Assembly (NCBI RefSeq): GCF_030813245.1
Contig: NZ_JAUSUA010000004.1
Location: 335,621-399,620 of the forward strand
Reading direction: 5' to 3'
DNA: 64,000 nucleotides
Source of the DNA: Alkalicoccobacillus murimartini
GTDB lineage: Bacteria > Bacillota > Bacilli > Bacillales > Bacillaceae_D
Positions within the stretch are counted from its first letter, which is position 1. Each line of letters begins with the position of its first letter. The position numbers and the translations under genes were made by a program. This document shows, piece after piece, positions 53,322 to 62,011 of this stretch. Under the pieces are notes generated by a model. The model was not told the origin of the DNA, searched no databases, and saw nothing but the letters and a program-made list of their open reading frames with translations.

Positions 53322-53705
53322 TTAAATGAATCCTAATGTAACAACAGTAACGATAAGAATAATCAAGATAATCCAGAACGAACCGGTAGTATCTTTTCTT
53401 TTGGTTCTGCCCATGATCACTTCCATCATTCCGATTAGCATAATAGCAAGTAAGCCTTTAACAAGATAAAGAATGTAAGCACTCACAAAGCTACCTAGAC
53501 TTGGGCTAAGGTTTAGATAAATGACAAGCATACCTATACCAGAAGCAAGCATAATTATGTAGAATAAACGTACGATCATATAAACAATTTTTGAGGCTTT
53601 AGGTTTACCCCAGCGATATAAGAAATACGCAACTAGAAAAAATAGAATCAGAAAAGCCCACGAACCCGCATGCGACTGATAGAAGATATTTAACAATGTA
53701 TCCAT
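53322..53705 (-). CDS. yisL: YisL family (UPF0344/DUF1516) membrane protein
   Basis: 127 aa, four membrane segments. Family features: HAGSWAFLILFFLVAYFLYR, KASKIVYMIVRLFYIIMLAS and the KGLLAIMLIGMMEVIMGR helix, ending in a short hydrophobic tail. Compares well by eye with B. subtilis YisL. Function unknown. Start has AAGGAGG. Monocistronic with its own terminator. Confidence 0.82.
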   Translation of the reverse strand: MDTLLNIFYQSHAGSWAFLILFFLVAYFLYRWGKPKASKIVYMIVRLFYIIMLASGIGMLVIYLNLSPSLGSFVSAYILYLVKGLLAIMLIGMMEVIMGRTKRKDTTGSFWIILIILIVTVVTLGFI

Positions 53706-53790
53706 TTAGTCCACCTCCTTTTATTAATTTAATCCTCTTCTTATTATAGAGGTTTTTTTATTAAACTACACCCTAAAGAAAGATCCGATC

Positions 53791-54315
53791 TTATTTGTAC
53801 GGTGCAGGTTCACGATTCGTTGAGATAACCGTTGGTCCACCTGAATTGTGCAATTGCTTTTCAATTTTACGATAGGAAAAATACATGGAAATTCTCCAAG
53901 GTAAAATCATGCCATATGCTAAAAGGAAAAACATACCTGATAATTCCTCTGGGTTAATGTCTTTACCAAGAAAGGCACGAAAGGCGACACGAATAATTAA
54001 TAGACCCATCAATATAAACATAAATGCTTTTGAGCGTTGTAGAAAAATCTGACCATCTCTTATTTCAAACTTCGAGGTGGCAATTAGAAAAATAGAAAAA
54101 ATCATTCCAACTGCAAGCGCTTCCGCAATTTGTAAAGAAGCAGGTCTTGTTGGTTCATACAAAAACATCAAAAATCCAGTAGACATAAAGATTGGAGGAA
54201 GAATAATTTTTTTTAGTGAGGCTGGTTTTTTAGACGCTTTCATTCGAACAAGAAGCGCTATTCCACCCATCACGATAGCAAGAACAATTGGAATGAGGAG
54301 TAACATATTATCCAA
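53791..54315 (-). CDS. ccdC: CcdC family membrane protein
   Basis: 174 aa with about five membrane segments. RMKASKKPASLKKIILPPIF followed by MSTGFLMF, then ATSKFEIRDGQIFLQRSKAF and SGMFFLLAYGMILPWRISMY, match B. subtilis CcdC closely by eye. CcdC is encoded beside CcdA/CcdB there but is not essential for cytochrome c assembly. The start is TTG 54315 (GGGG eight bases upstream) or ATG 54306. Here it stands alone beside ctaB, so linkage to cytochrome genes is retained only loosely. Confidence 0.82.
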   Translation of the reverse strand: MDNMLLLIPIVLAIVMGGIALLVRMKASKKPASLKKIILPPIFMSTGFLMFLYEPTRPASLQIAEALAVGMIFSIFLIATSKFEIRDGQIFLQRSKAFMFILMGLLIIRVAFRAFLGKDINPEELSGMFFLLAYGMILPWRISMYFSYRKIEKQLHNSGGPTVISTNREPAPYK

Positions 54316-54371
54316 CTTGGCGTCCCCTTTTCAATTTAAATTCACTTAAATGAAGTGTAGTGAAACATAAA

Positions 54372-54408
54372 AGCCTGTCCCGCAAACAAAATTGTCTGCA
54401 GAACAGGA
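54372..54408 (-). terminator. Terminator downstream of ctaB side / upstream of ccdC
   Basis: Fifteen consecutive pairs (54374-54388 with 54393-54407, three of them G-U in minus-strand RNA), four-base loop, short T tract. Directly follows ctaB. Confidence 0.78.
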
Positions 54409-54417
54409 ATGCTCACA

Positions 54418-55359
54418 TTAGCCATTTATATACATTAGGATAAGCGAATAACCAATAATTAATGCAAAAAGAATCGTAATGTGATTTAAAGAGTAGATAA
54501 ACATAGCTGTTGCCCATTTGTAATCACTCATTTTTTTGTAACCAGCAATACCTAGAATCATCCATCCAAGTGTCAGCACAAAAGAAGTGATTGCAATTGT
54601 TTTACTAAAGGGAAGAAATAACACAGATGATGCCAGTAAAACGACAAGATAAACCAGTGTTTGAATTTTTGTCCGACGAATTCCTTTTACAACTGGAAGC
54701 ATAGGTACACCTGCTGCCCGATAATCATCAAGCTTGCGAATGGCAATGGCATAGAAATGCGGCATTTGCCAAATTAACATAAGGACAAATAGACCGATTG
54801 ATGCGGGATGATAGATATCAGATGATACAGCAGCCCAACCAATTAGTGGAGGCACCGCACCAGACAAGCTTCCTACCTCTGTATTATAAATCGTACTTCG
54901 TTTAGTCCAAATCGTATAGGGGACGGTGTATAAAAACAATCCCAAGAAACCTAATAAAGCAGCTAATGGACTTGCAAATGCTAGCAAAATCATACCCACT
55001 ACTGCAAATGAAATACCAAGTATAAGGCCGTTTTTAGTGGAGACGGATCCGGTCACAGTTGGACGTTTTTTGGTCCGTTCCATTTTTGCATCGATATCAC
55101 GGTCATATAAATTGTTAAATGTACCCGCAGCACCAATCACTAAGGAGCTACCAAGTAACGCTAATATAATTGAACCCATATGATCAAACAAAGAACCACC
55201 ATGGATAAACAATGCTAAGCAAAGTCCCGCAAACATAGCAAGTACATTTGATTTTATGATTCCTGTTTTTATGGTTTCAAAGAGAATACCCGCATAATAG
55301 GATATATTTGAAACTGAAGTTGTTTGTTCAACTGTTTTCTCTAACTTCACACTTTTCAT
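54418..55359 (-). CDS. ctaB: Protoheme IX farnesyltransferase (heme O synthase)
   Basis: 313 aa, UbiA prenyltransferase family with about nine helices. The first Asp-rich motif reads NNLYDRDIDAKMERTKKRP and the second region YHPASIGLFVLM with MPHFYAIAIRKLDDYRAAGV. Adds a farnesyl group to heme B to make heme O for cytochrome oxidase. ctaA and the ctaCDEF genes are not in this window. The upstream region carries several TTTGTGAAT-like boxes. Confidence 0.95.
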   Translation of the reverse strand: MKSVKLEKTVEQTTSVSNISYYAGILFETIKTGIIKSNVLAMFAGLCLALFIHGGSLFDHMGSIILALLGSSLVIGAAGTFNNLYDRDIDAKMERTKKRPTVTGSVSTKNGLILGISFAVVGMILLAFASPLAALLGFLGLFLYTVPYTIWTKRSTIYNTEVGSLSGAVPPLIGWAAVSSDIYHPASIGLFVLMLIWQMPHFYAIAIRKLDDYRAAGVPMLPVVKGIRRTKIQTLVYLVVLLASSVLFLPFSKTIAITSFVLTLGWMILGIAGYKKMSDYKWATAMFIYSLNHITILFALIIGYSLILMYING

Positions 55360-55502
55360 TTGGGACTCCTCTCTCAGTATAAAGACTTGCCCGCCACAGC
55401 AAAGTCAAGCCACTGATTTATTCAAAAAAGAGTCTTTCTTGTTCTTGGCTAAATGACACTTTTTAAAACCGTTTGGCTCACTTATTTAGTCTATCATAAT
55501 CC

Positions 55503-55604
55503 TTCACAATTGCTAGATTCACATTAGACATTCCAAAAACCTGTCAAACCTTTGTGAATACTTTTTGACAAGATGCTATCCAGAAGTTGTGAAAAGATTC
55601 ACTT
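55503..55604. promoter_or_regulatory. Cluster of TTTGTGAAT-type boxes upstream of ctaB (ResD- or Rex-like)
   Basis: TTCACAATT (55503), ATTCACA (55517), an exact TTTGTGAAT (55551-55559), and TTGTGAA-AAGA-TTCACTT (55587-55604). B. subtilis ResD recognises TTTGTGAAT and controls ctaA/ctaB; the last dyad also resembles a Rex site (TTGTGAANNNNTTCACAA). Either would tie heme O synthesis to oxygen or redox state. Confidence 0.5.
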
Positions 55605-55672
55605 GCCAAGTGTATTATACGCTCTTTTTTATTGATTGCAAGAGTTTCGTTTTCCTAACTATAAGGAGCGAA

Positions 55673-56647
55673 TTATGAACGGACCTCCCCATTAATTGGG
55701 GTTGGTGGACAGGCGCCTCCAAGCGCAGCAAGCATATTATCTGCAGCAAGCTCGGCCATCTTGTGGCGAGTTTCATGAGTAGCAGAACCAATATGAGGAA
55801 GAGTTACAACATTTTTCATTGTTAATAAAGGATGATCAACCGGAACAGGCTCTTCTTTAAAAACATCTAGGCCAGCTGCATAAATCTCCCCTGTCTCAAG
55901 CGCTTGGACTAGTGCATCTTCATCTACTGTTGCTCCTCTAGAGCCATTAATAAACACAGCCGTTTTTTTCATAAGCTGAAATTCTTCTTTGCCCATTAAT
56001 TCATACGTTTCTTTGGTTAAAGGTGTTAAAAGACATACCACATCTGATTCCTTTAATAATTCTTCTAACGAACAATAGGTTGCATGATGATTTTGTTCTG
56101 CCCATTCGTTTCTCGAACGATTATGATATATAATCTCCATATCAAAGCCGGCTTCTGCACGTTTGGCCACAGTTTGTCCTACTCGTCCCATCCCAATAAT
56201 ACCTAGCTTTTTATGGTGAACATCAAGACCGAAATGCTCTTTTGAGATATTTGCTTTCCAGTTCCCACTTTTCACAAGCTGATCTAATTCAACAATCCTT
56301 CTTCTGGTCGCCAAGATAAGTGACATCATTGTGTCAGCCACTGTATCATCTAGAACAGTAGGTGTGTTGGTAGCCAATACGCCACGCTCTGTTAAATCAT
56401 CAATGTTGAGATTATCATAGCCCACTGTAATATTGCTCACTACAGATAATTTAGGAGCTTTGGCTAAAAGGTCTTTATCCACTTTCAAACCAGATCCAAG
56501 AACCGCTTCCGCATTTGTAAGCTCTTTCATAAATGAAGAATGATTTTCTTCATTTAACTTTTCATAATATGTAACTTCACAACTCTCCTGAATACGAGCA
56601 AGTACATCTTCAGGTATACGACTGTAAACAATAACTTTTGGTAACAC
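55673..56647 (-). CDS. 2-hydroxyacid dehydrogenase (GyaR-like, D-isomer specific)
   Basis: 324 aa. NAD-binding signature GIIGMGRVGQTVAKRA, the D-2-hydroxyacid family motifs LLTPLTKETYELMGKEEF and FINGSRGATVDEDALVQALE, and the catalytic Arg (NGSRG), Glu (EEPVP) and His (LPHIGSAT). Likely reduces glyoxylate or hydroxypyruvate; exact substrate open. GTG start at 56647 with TTGGAGG. Monocistronic. Confidence 0.88.
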   Translation of the reverse strand: MLPKVIVYSRIPEDVLARIQESCEVTYYEKLNEENHSSFMKELTNAEAVLGSGLKVDKDLLAKAPKLSVVSNITVGYDNLNIDDLTERGVLATNTPTVLDDTVADTMMSLILATRRRIVELDQLVKSGNWKANISKEHFGLDVHHKKLGIIGMGRVGQTVAKRAEAGFDMEIIYHNRSRNEWAEQNHHATYCSLEELLKESDVVCLLTPLTKETYELMGKEEFQLMKKTAVFINGSRGATVDEDALVQALETGEIYAAGLDVFKEEPVPVDHPLLTMKNVVTLPHIGSATHETRHKMAELAADNMLAALGGACPPTPINGEVRS

Positions 56648-56773
56648 GCAAATCCCTCCAAAATTCTTCTTTATCTCTAGTATAACAGAGCCTGAGATCA
56701 GGCAAAGGAATTTGCGCCTTTTTTTAAATGGAGGGAGTCTTTTTTCTATAGAACCACTCCCTCCACCTTTTAT

Positions 56774-57907
56774 CTATTGTTTTAGAGAGTGATCTAAGTC
56801 TTCTAATAAATCAGCTGTGTCTTCTAATCCGATTGATAAGCGAACTAAGCCGTCTGTGATTCCTAACTTTTTACGACGATCAGCTGGGATTGAAGCATGA
56901 GTCATTCTAGCCGGTAGTGAGATTAGACTTTCAATTGCTCCAAGACTTTCTGCTAAAGTAAAAAATGTGGTTGCTCCTATCAATTTTTCGGCTCGCTGCT
57001 CACTTCCAGTCTCAAATGAAAGAATGCCACTAAATCCTCCCGCTTGACTTTTGTGGAGAGAATGACCTTGATGCGAAAGGAGCCCCGGATAATATACCTT
57101 TGAAACAGTTGAGTGTGCCTCTAGAAAACGAGCAATTTCATTGGCGCTCTTTTCAATTTCCTCCATGCGTATCCCTAATGTTCGGATGCCTCTAATTAAC
57201 AACCAGCTGTCTTGAGCACCTAATACTGCCCCAATGGCATTTTGGAGATATGCTAATTCCTCAGCCAGTTCCTTTGAATTCGTCACGACTAGCCCTGCTA
57301 ACACATCACTGTGTCCTCCAAGATACTTAGTTGCACTATGAAGGACTATATCTGCGCCAAGTGTAAGTGGATTTTGCCAATAAGGAGTCGAAAAGGTATT
57401 ATCCACAATGGTTAGTAATCCTTTATCTTTTGCTAGCTGGCTAATTTTCTTTATGTCTGTAATAGACAATAAAGGATTTGTCGGTGTTTCTAGAAAGATA
57501 GCTTTTGTTTTTGGCTGAATAGCTGAAGCGACCTTGTCTAAATCAGTGGTATCAATAAAATCCGCAGTAATACCTTCTCTAGATAAGACCTTCACGATTA
57601 GTCGATATGTTCCACCATACACATCTTCTGATAAAAGAAGATGATCTCCACTAGAAAACAGCTTGAGGACTGTAGTAATCGCAGCCATGCCAGAAGCAAA
57701 CGCAAACCCCGCCTTTCCTTCTTCCAAATCAGCAATAAGTTGCTCTAGAGCTGTCCTTGTTGGGTTAGCTGTTCTCGCATACTCATAGGAAAATTGGCCA
57801 ACTTTCTCTTGTTTAAATGTACTAGATAAATGTATAGGAAAACTGACTCCACCTGTCTGCTCATCTTGAGGAATCCCGCCATGAATTAACTTAGTTTTCT
57901 TTCTCAT
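56774..57907 (-). CDS. mccB: Cystathionine gamma-lyase / homocysteine gamma-lyase
   Basis: 377 aa from ATG 57907 (GGAGG six bases upstream); the frame opens five codons earlier within that site. Cys/Met metabolism PLP family: YEYARTANPTRTALEQLIAD, PLP Lys in LHSATKYLGGHSDVLAG, and SLGAIESLISLPARMTHASI. Completes reverse transsulfuration from cystathionine to cysteine. Overlaps the end of mccA by 17 bp. CGL and cystathionine gamma-synthase are hard to separate by eye; the mccA partner favours MccB. Confidence 0.9.
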   Translation of the reverse strand: MRKKTKLIHGGIPQDEQTGGVSFPIHLSSTFKQEKVGQFSYEYARTANPTRTALEQLIADLEEGKAGFAFASGMAAITTVLKLFSSGDHLLLSEDVYGGTYRLIVKVLSREGITADFIDTTDLDKVASAIQPKTKAIFLETPTNPLLSITDIKKISQLAKDKGLLTIVDNTFSTPYWQNPLTLGADIVLHSATKYLGGHSDVLAGLVVTNSKELAEELAYLQNAIGAVLGAQDSWLLIRGIRTLGIRMEEIEKSANEIARFLEAHSTVSKVYYPGLLSHQGHSLHKSQAGGFSGILSFETGSEQRAEKLIGATTFFTLAESLGAIESLISLPARMTHASIPADRRKKLGITDGLVRLSIGLEDTADLLEDLDHSLKQ

Positions 57908-58826
57908 CTTTCTCCTCCTCATAAATACCTGTACTTAAATAACGTTCACTCCCATCAGGAAAAATCGTTACCACCGTTGTTCCTTCCGGAGCGGATTTCG
58001 CCTCGCGTACAGCAGCTTGAAAGGCTGCTCCAGATGAGCTACCTACTAACAGACCTTCTTTCCGAGCTAACTCACGCACAATTTGGAATGCGTCTTTATC
58101 TTGAATGGTGTGAATTCCATCAAACAAATCTGTCTGAATAATCGGTGAAACTCGATCCATACCAATACCTTCTGTCCTGTGAGGTCCAGGTTTCCCGCCA
58201 TTTAATATCGATCCCTCAGGCTCCACAATCACAGTTCGAATGGCGGCATTTTTTTCCTTCAGATACTTAGCTGTGCCTGTAAATGTTCCTCCAGTTCCTG
58301 CCCCAGCAACAAAAATATCGATTTCTCCATCTACTTGACTCCAAAGCTCTGGCGCTAACGTTTCATAATACGTTAGTGGATTGGCTGTATTGCTAAACTG
58401 CTCGGGACAATAACTATCCGGAAGCTTTTGTGATAATGAATGTGCATAATCAATGGCTCCTTGCATCCCTAAAGACCGTGGTGTCTGAATCACTTTGGCA
58501 CCCAATGCCCTCATCATTTGTTGCTTTTCGAGACTAAAGCCTTCCGGAACAATACAATACACAGTAATATCCGTACCTACAGCTGCAAGAGCTAACCCAA
58601 TCCCTGTGTTGCCTGCAGTTGGCTCAATGATATTTCCTTTCGGAGAGATGTGCTTTTCGTTTAGTGCATGCTTAAGTAAGTAGGCGCCCAAACGGTCTTT
58701 CACACTCCCGCCTGGATTTAAATATTCAAGCTTTGCAAGTACCCTCACTCGATTTGGTAACGGGACATACCTAATCTCAACTATAGGAGTCCAACCAATC
58801 AATGTATGAACACTTTTATGAACCAG
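57891..58826 (-). CDS. mccA: Cystathionine beta-synthase, O-acetylserine-dependent
   Basis: 311 aa if translation starts at CTG 58826 (LVHKSVHTLIGWTPIVEI), eight bases after AAAGGGGGG. The only usual start codon that keeps the GxTPxV motif is TTG 58802, which lacks a ribosome site and drops conserved residues. PLP Lys in NPGGSVKDRLGAYLL, substrate loop PTAGNTGIGLALA, GAGTGGTFTGTAKYL, and GSSSGAA. MccA makes cystathionine from O-acetylserine and homocysteine, feeding mccB. Divergent from yrrT, its usual operon partner in B. subtilis. Confidence 0.9.
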   Translation of the reverse strand: MVHKSVHTLIGWTPIVEIRYVPLPNRVRVLAKLEYLNPGGSVKDRLGAYLLKHALNEKHISPKGNIIEPTAGNTGIGLALAAVGTDITVYCIVPEGFSLEKQQMMRALGAKVIQTPRSLGMQGAIDYAHSLSQKLPDSYCPEQFSNTANPLTYYETLAPELWSQVDGEIDIFVAGAGTGGTFTGTAKYLKEKNAAIRTVIVEPEGSILNGGKPGPHRTEGIGMDRVSPIIQTDLFDGIHTIQDKDAFQIVRELARKEGLLVGSSSGAAFQAAVREAKSAPEGTTVVTIFPDGSERYLSTGIYEEEKDEKEN

Positions 58827-58940
58827 TTGAAACGCCCCCCTTTACTTCACATATATATACATTCCAATCGGTTTTGTTCCCTTTTTTTGTTTTATACATA
58901 CGTTATCAATATCAACTTTAGAGATGGGTGTGAACATAAA

Positions 58941-59585
58941 GTGGGAACTGATTTTACTGAGCTATTTAATCAATGGGCACCTTCATATGATCAAACCGTT
59001 GCAGGATCAGACACTCAATACGAAGAGGTCTTTCAAGGGTACGCGGCAATACTTGATGCAGTTGTAGGAGAGGCGAAAGGACATATTCTTGAATTTGGAG
59101 TCGGAACAGGAAACTTAAGTAAGAAGCTACTTGAAAAAGGATGTAAACTAACTGGAATTGAACCCTCTAGTAAGATGCGAGAGGAGGCAACTAACAAACT
59201 ACCTACACTTTCATTACTTGAAGGAGATTTTCTAAACTTTCCTCCTTTAGCACATCAAATAGACAGTATTGTTAGCACGTATGCTTTTCATCATTTAACC
59301 GACACAGAAAAAGCCATTGCTTTTAAGCGTTATGCGGCTCTCTTATCAGAGAAAGGTCGTATTGTATTTGCTGATACAATCTTTGAATCAGAAGAAGCAA
59401 AGCAGAAAAAAATTGATACTGCAGAAGAAAAAGGCTATGACCGGCTAGCCGCTGATTTACGTAGTGAATTTTATACGACATTGCCTACAATTCGAGCGAT
59501 GGCGGAAGAAGCTGGTTTCTCCGTTACAGTTAAACCGCTTAATGCTTATGTTTGGTTGTTTGTTGCAGTGAAGGGATTAGAATAG
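58941..59585 (+). CDS. yrrT: Class I SAM-dependent methyltransferase YrrT
   Basis: 214 aa from GTG 58941 (VGTDFTELFNQWAPSYDQTV); the longer open frame adds 45 residues that do not look like protein and overlap mccA. SAM motif I is ILEFGVGTGNLSKKLL, then GIEPSSKMREEA, and VSTYAFHHLTDTEK. In B. subtilis yrrT heads the yrrT-mtnN-mccA-mccB operon for recycling methylthio/homocysteine sulfur under CymR; here it is split off in the opposite direction and no mtnN is adjacent. Confidence 0.88.
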   Translation: MGTDFTELFNQWAPSYDQTVAGSDTQYEEVFQGYAAILDAVVGEAKGHILEFGVGTGNLSKKLLEKGCKLTGIEPSSKMREEATNKLPTLSLLEGDFLNFPPLAHQIDSIVSTYAFHHLTDTEKAIAFKRYAALLSEKGRIVFADTIFESEEAKQKKIDTAEEKGYDRLAADLRSEFYTTLPTIRAMAEEAGFSVTVKPLNAYVWLFVAVKGLE

Positions 59586-59601
59586 AGGGGGAATAGTACA
59601 A

Positions 59602-59637
59602 AAGAAGCTCCAAAGCCATATAGCTTTGGAACTTCTC
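59602..59637. terminator. Terminator between yrrT and the amidohydrolase gene
   Basis: TCCAAAGC with GCTTTGGA inside AGAAG/CTTCT arms (59602-59616 with 59623-59637, one mismatch), convergent genes on both sides. Confidence 0.78.
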
Positions 59638-59644
59638 ATTCTTT

Positions 59645-60826
59645 TTATTCTGTAAAACCAACATACTCATCAACGATCGCCAAAAACATTTTTCCTATGT
59701 TATGAAGAGCTTCTTCATTAAAATCAAAACGCGGATGGTGGTGAGGGAATTGGGTACTACTATCCTCTGTTCTTCCGCCAACATGGAAAAACACACCGGG
59801 TCTCTGCTCTAAATAGTAAGCAAAGTCCTCGCCACCAAGTGACGGGTTCACAATGATTGGTACATCAGCTCCAAGATGTGTGCTTGCGATTTCACGAACG
59901 GTTGCTGTTTCTGCTGCATCATTCACAACCGCAGGATACCCTTTTGTATAATTCATTGTGTATTCTGCGTGCGATGCTTGGCATAATCCGCTGACTATAT
60001 CATTCATTTCTTGTTCAATAAACACTCTTGTATCTGGGTTATATGTGCGTACAGTTCCTTCGATTTTTGCCGTATCAGCAATGACATTAAATGCCGTGCC
60101 CGCTTGAAACACACCAACTGTGACCACAGCTGGATCAATTGGATTGACACGTCTGCTGACAATTTGTTGCAGGTAATTGACGAGCTGGCTTCCGACTACA
60201 ATTGAATCAACTGTTGTATGAGGCTTTGCTCCATGCCCACCTTTTCCTTGAATCGTAATGGAAAAAGAATCGGCAGCAGCCATAACCGCCCCTTCTCTTA
60301 TCGCTACTTTCCCCAAAGGAATATCAGAGGAGACATGAGCACCAAATACTTTATCTACGCCTTGAAGCGCTCCTGCTTCAATCATTGATTTAGCTCCACC
60401 TGGTAACAATTCTTCAGCATGTTGAAAGATTAGGACAACCGTACCTTTTAATCGCTTTTTTTCAGATGCAAGAACTTTTGCCACTCCAAGTAATGCAGAT
60501 GTATGCCCGTCATGTCCGCAAGCATGCATCACTCCATCCACAGTTGAACGATAAGGAACGTCGTTAAGTTCATGGATCGGCAAGGCATCAAAATCAGCAC
60601 GCAATGCAATAGTTGGTCCTTCTTGATCTCCTTTAACATAGGCAAGGATTCCATTACCGCCAACATTTGTTTTCACCTCAAGATCAAAACTCCTTAACGT
60701 CTCAGCAATATAAGCCGCGGTTTTGGTTTCTTGAAAGGAAAGCTCCGGATTTTGATGTAAAAACCTTCTCCAGCTAATAACCTGTTCTTTCTCATCCTCA
60801 AGCTTTTTCACTAACAATGTCGACAT
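59645..60826 (-). CDS. M20 family metallo-amidohydrolase
   Basis: 393 aa from ATG 60826 (MSTLLVKKLEDEKEQV), which has AAGGAGAG; the frame extends 26 codons upstream without family similarity. Metal ligands: HACGHDGHTS (His/Asp), QHAEELLPGGAK (Glu-Glu), GAHVSSDIPLGK and the final SLGGEDFAYYL with metal-binding His replaced in order by family convention. Dimerisation domain starts at ITIQGKGGHGAKP. Members deacylate N-acyl amino acids (hippurate, N-acetyl-cysteine, acetyl-diaminopimelate). Position near mccAB and yrrT is suggestive of sulfur amino acid recycling but not proof. Confidence 0.88.
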   Translation of the reverse strand: MSTLLVKKLEDEKEQVISWRRFLHQNPELSFQETKTAAYIAETLRSFDLEVKTNVGGNGILAYVKGDQEGPTIALRADFDALPIHELNDVPYRSTVDGVMHACGHDGHTSALLGVAKVLASEKKRLKGTVVLIFQHAEELLPGGAKSMIEAGALQGVDKVFGAHVSSDIPLGKVAIREGAVMAAADSFSITIQGKGGHGAKPHTTVDSIVVGSQLVNYLQQIVSRRVNPIDPAVVTVGVFQAGTAFNVIADTAKIEGTVRTYNPDTRVFIEQEMNDIVSGLCQASHAEYTMNYTKGYPAVVNDAAETATVREIASTHLGADVPIIVNPSLGGEDFAYYLEQRPGVFFHVGGRTEDSSTQFPHHHPRFDFNEEALHNIGKMFLAIVDEYVGFTE

Positions 60827-61008
60827 ATGTATCTCTCCTTCTCCTCTAAACTCTCTCCCATTGATTCTTTCTAGGTTACGTAATTCACCCAGAAAAGTCC
60901 ACATATTTTAATTCGCACTTGACTGATAGGAATAGATTGTTTATAGTGAGTATACCAAACTTACCGGACAACCGAAAGGAATAATATATAAGAAAAGGAG
61001 GGTGCTAA

Positions 61009-61167
61009 GTGGGGAGACTTGAAGATGCTGTAGAAATACGAAAACAACAGTTGATTCATAAGTTACTTAAGCATCACATCTATAAGAAAGATGGTCAGCA
61101 ACTGTATGAATTAACTCTTTCTGAGATTGAAAGAGTCCATTCCGCATTATATAGAAAGTCTTCATAA
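61009..61167 (+). CDS. FbpA-like small basic protein, copy 2
   Basis: 52 aa from GTG 61009 behind AAAAGGAGG: GRLEDAVEIRKQQLIHKLLK, then HHIYKKDGQQLYELTLSEIE and a short basic end. A closer match than copy 1 to the FbpA/DUF3940 pattern (R..LI.KL....YK...QLYELTL.E.E). Free-standing with its own terminator. The intergenic segment 60960-60990 is AT-rich but holds no clear Fur box. Confidence 0.72.
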   Translation: MGRLEDAVEIRKQQLIHKLLKHHIYKKDGQQLYELTLSEIERVHSALYRKSS

Positions 61168-61204
61168 AAAAAGCGAGGTTGGCATTAGCCACCTCGCTTT
61201 TCTT
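61166..61204. terminator. Bidirectional terminator between the FbpA-like and methyltransferase genes
   Basis: AAGCGAGGT with ACCTCGCTT plus inner TGGC/GCC(A) pairing, short ATTA loop, A and T tracts on either side. Confidence 0.88.
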
Positions 61205-61994
61205 ATGGTTTATGTGCTTCTAACACAAATGTCTTTGGAATGCCTTTGTCATACACATCACTTGATAAATTAGGCTCTTCTTGCAATCGGCTAATCACCA
61301 ACCCAGCACTGGCTGCTGCCGTAACAATTTCACCAAGAGTCCATTGTCTAAGCATGACGGAGGAGGCTTCTTTTGAATCATACTTTGAAAAAGAAACATC
61401 TTGCTCGATTAAGGCGGTTTCAAAGTAATCTCCTGTCACCTTATGTTTACGAACTTTTGCCGTACTTCCTTTTGACGTAATAAGCTTTGTTGAGACCGGA
61501 TGAAAGTCCCGAATGATACACTTTCCACGCTTCGTAAGTATGGAATGAATCATCTTAAAAAATGGCACAAGATCATTAAAGTAATGAAGAATTCCCATCT
61601 CGGCAAATACGATATCAAAGCAATCAAGATCCTTATCTGGAAGATCCAAAACATCGCAAAGGAGATAAGTAATCGTAACATCTGCCGCTTGAGCAAGCTC
61701 TAGTGCATAGCGTTGATTTCCTTCAGAGAAATCAGCCACAGTCACGTCTGCTCCTAATAAGGCTAGGGGAACAGCCTTTGTTCCGTTCGACCCCATAAGA
61801 TTCATGATTTTTTTAGTCTTCACGTCTCCAAAATGATCTAACAAGGTGAGCAGTGGTTTCTTCGGTTGGTCCACTATTTTCGCAGCCGCTTCCTCAGGAG
61901 GACCAAAGCGAGTAATCCAAGCTTGATAGGATTGCTCATTCCAAGCATTTTTGTTCTCAGTTGATGTAAAACGTTCCTGGTTCAAAATGTCCAC
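61203..61994 (-). CDS. Class I SAM-dependent methyltransferase
   Basis: 263 aa. SAM-binding region IMNLMGSNGTKAVPLALLGA followed by DVTVADFSEGNQRYA, and motif IV-like CFDIVFAEMGILHYF. The substrate is unknown; the WNEQSYQAWITRFG start is shared with a widespread Bacillus family of uncharacterised methyltransferases. The frame opens at GTG 61994, but TTG 61985 (MNQERF) is better placed relative to AGGTGG, so the N-terminus is uncertain by three residues. Confidence 0.8.
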   Translation of the reverse strand: MDILNQERFTSTENKNAWNEQSYQAWITRFGPPEEAAAKIVDQPKKPLLTLLDHFGDVKTKKIMNLMGSNGTKAVPLALLGADVTVADFSEGNQRYALELAQAADVTITYLLCDVLDLPDKDLDCFDIVFAEMGILHYFNDLVPFFKMIHSILTKRGKCIIRDFHPVSTKLITSKGSTAKVRKHKVTGDYFETALIEQDVSFSKYDSKEASSVMLRQWTLGEIVTAAASAGLVISRLQEEPNLSSDVYDKGIPKTFVLEAHKP

Positions 61995-62011
61995 CTAATC
62001 TATCGACTCAT

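Noticed and set aside
56729..56765. Terminator after mccB
   Set aside because: The GGAGGGAGT/ACTCCCTCC stem is good, but the minus strand continues with an A run rather than T, so termination is doubtful.
58806..58940. N-terminal extension of yrrT in the longest open frame
   Set aside because: Hydrophobic and unlike the family, and it would overlap mccA; GTG 58941 gives the known YrrT start pattern.
58842..58940. CymR operator in the mccA-yrrT divergent region
   Set aside because: ATTCCAATCGG is only a loose partial match to recalled CymR motifs; not enough to call without a matrix scan.
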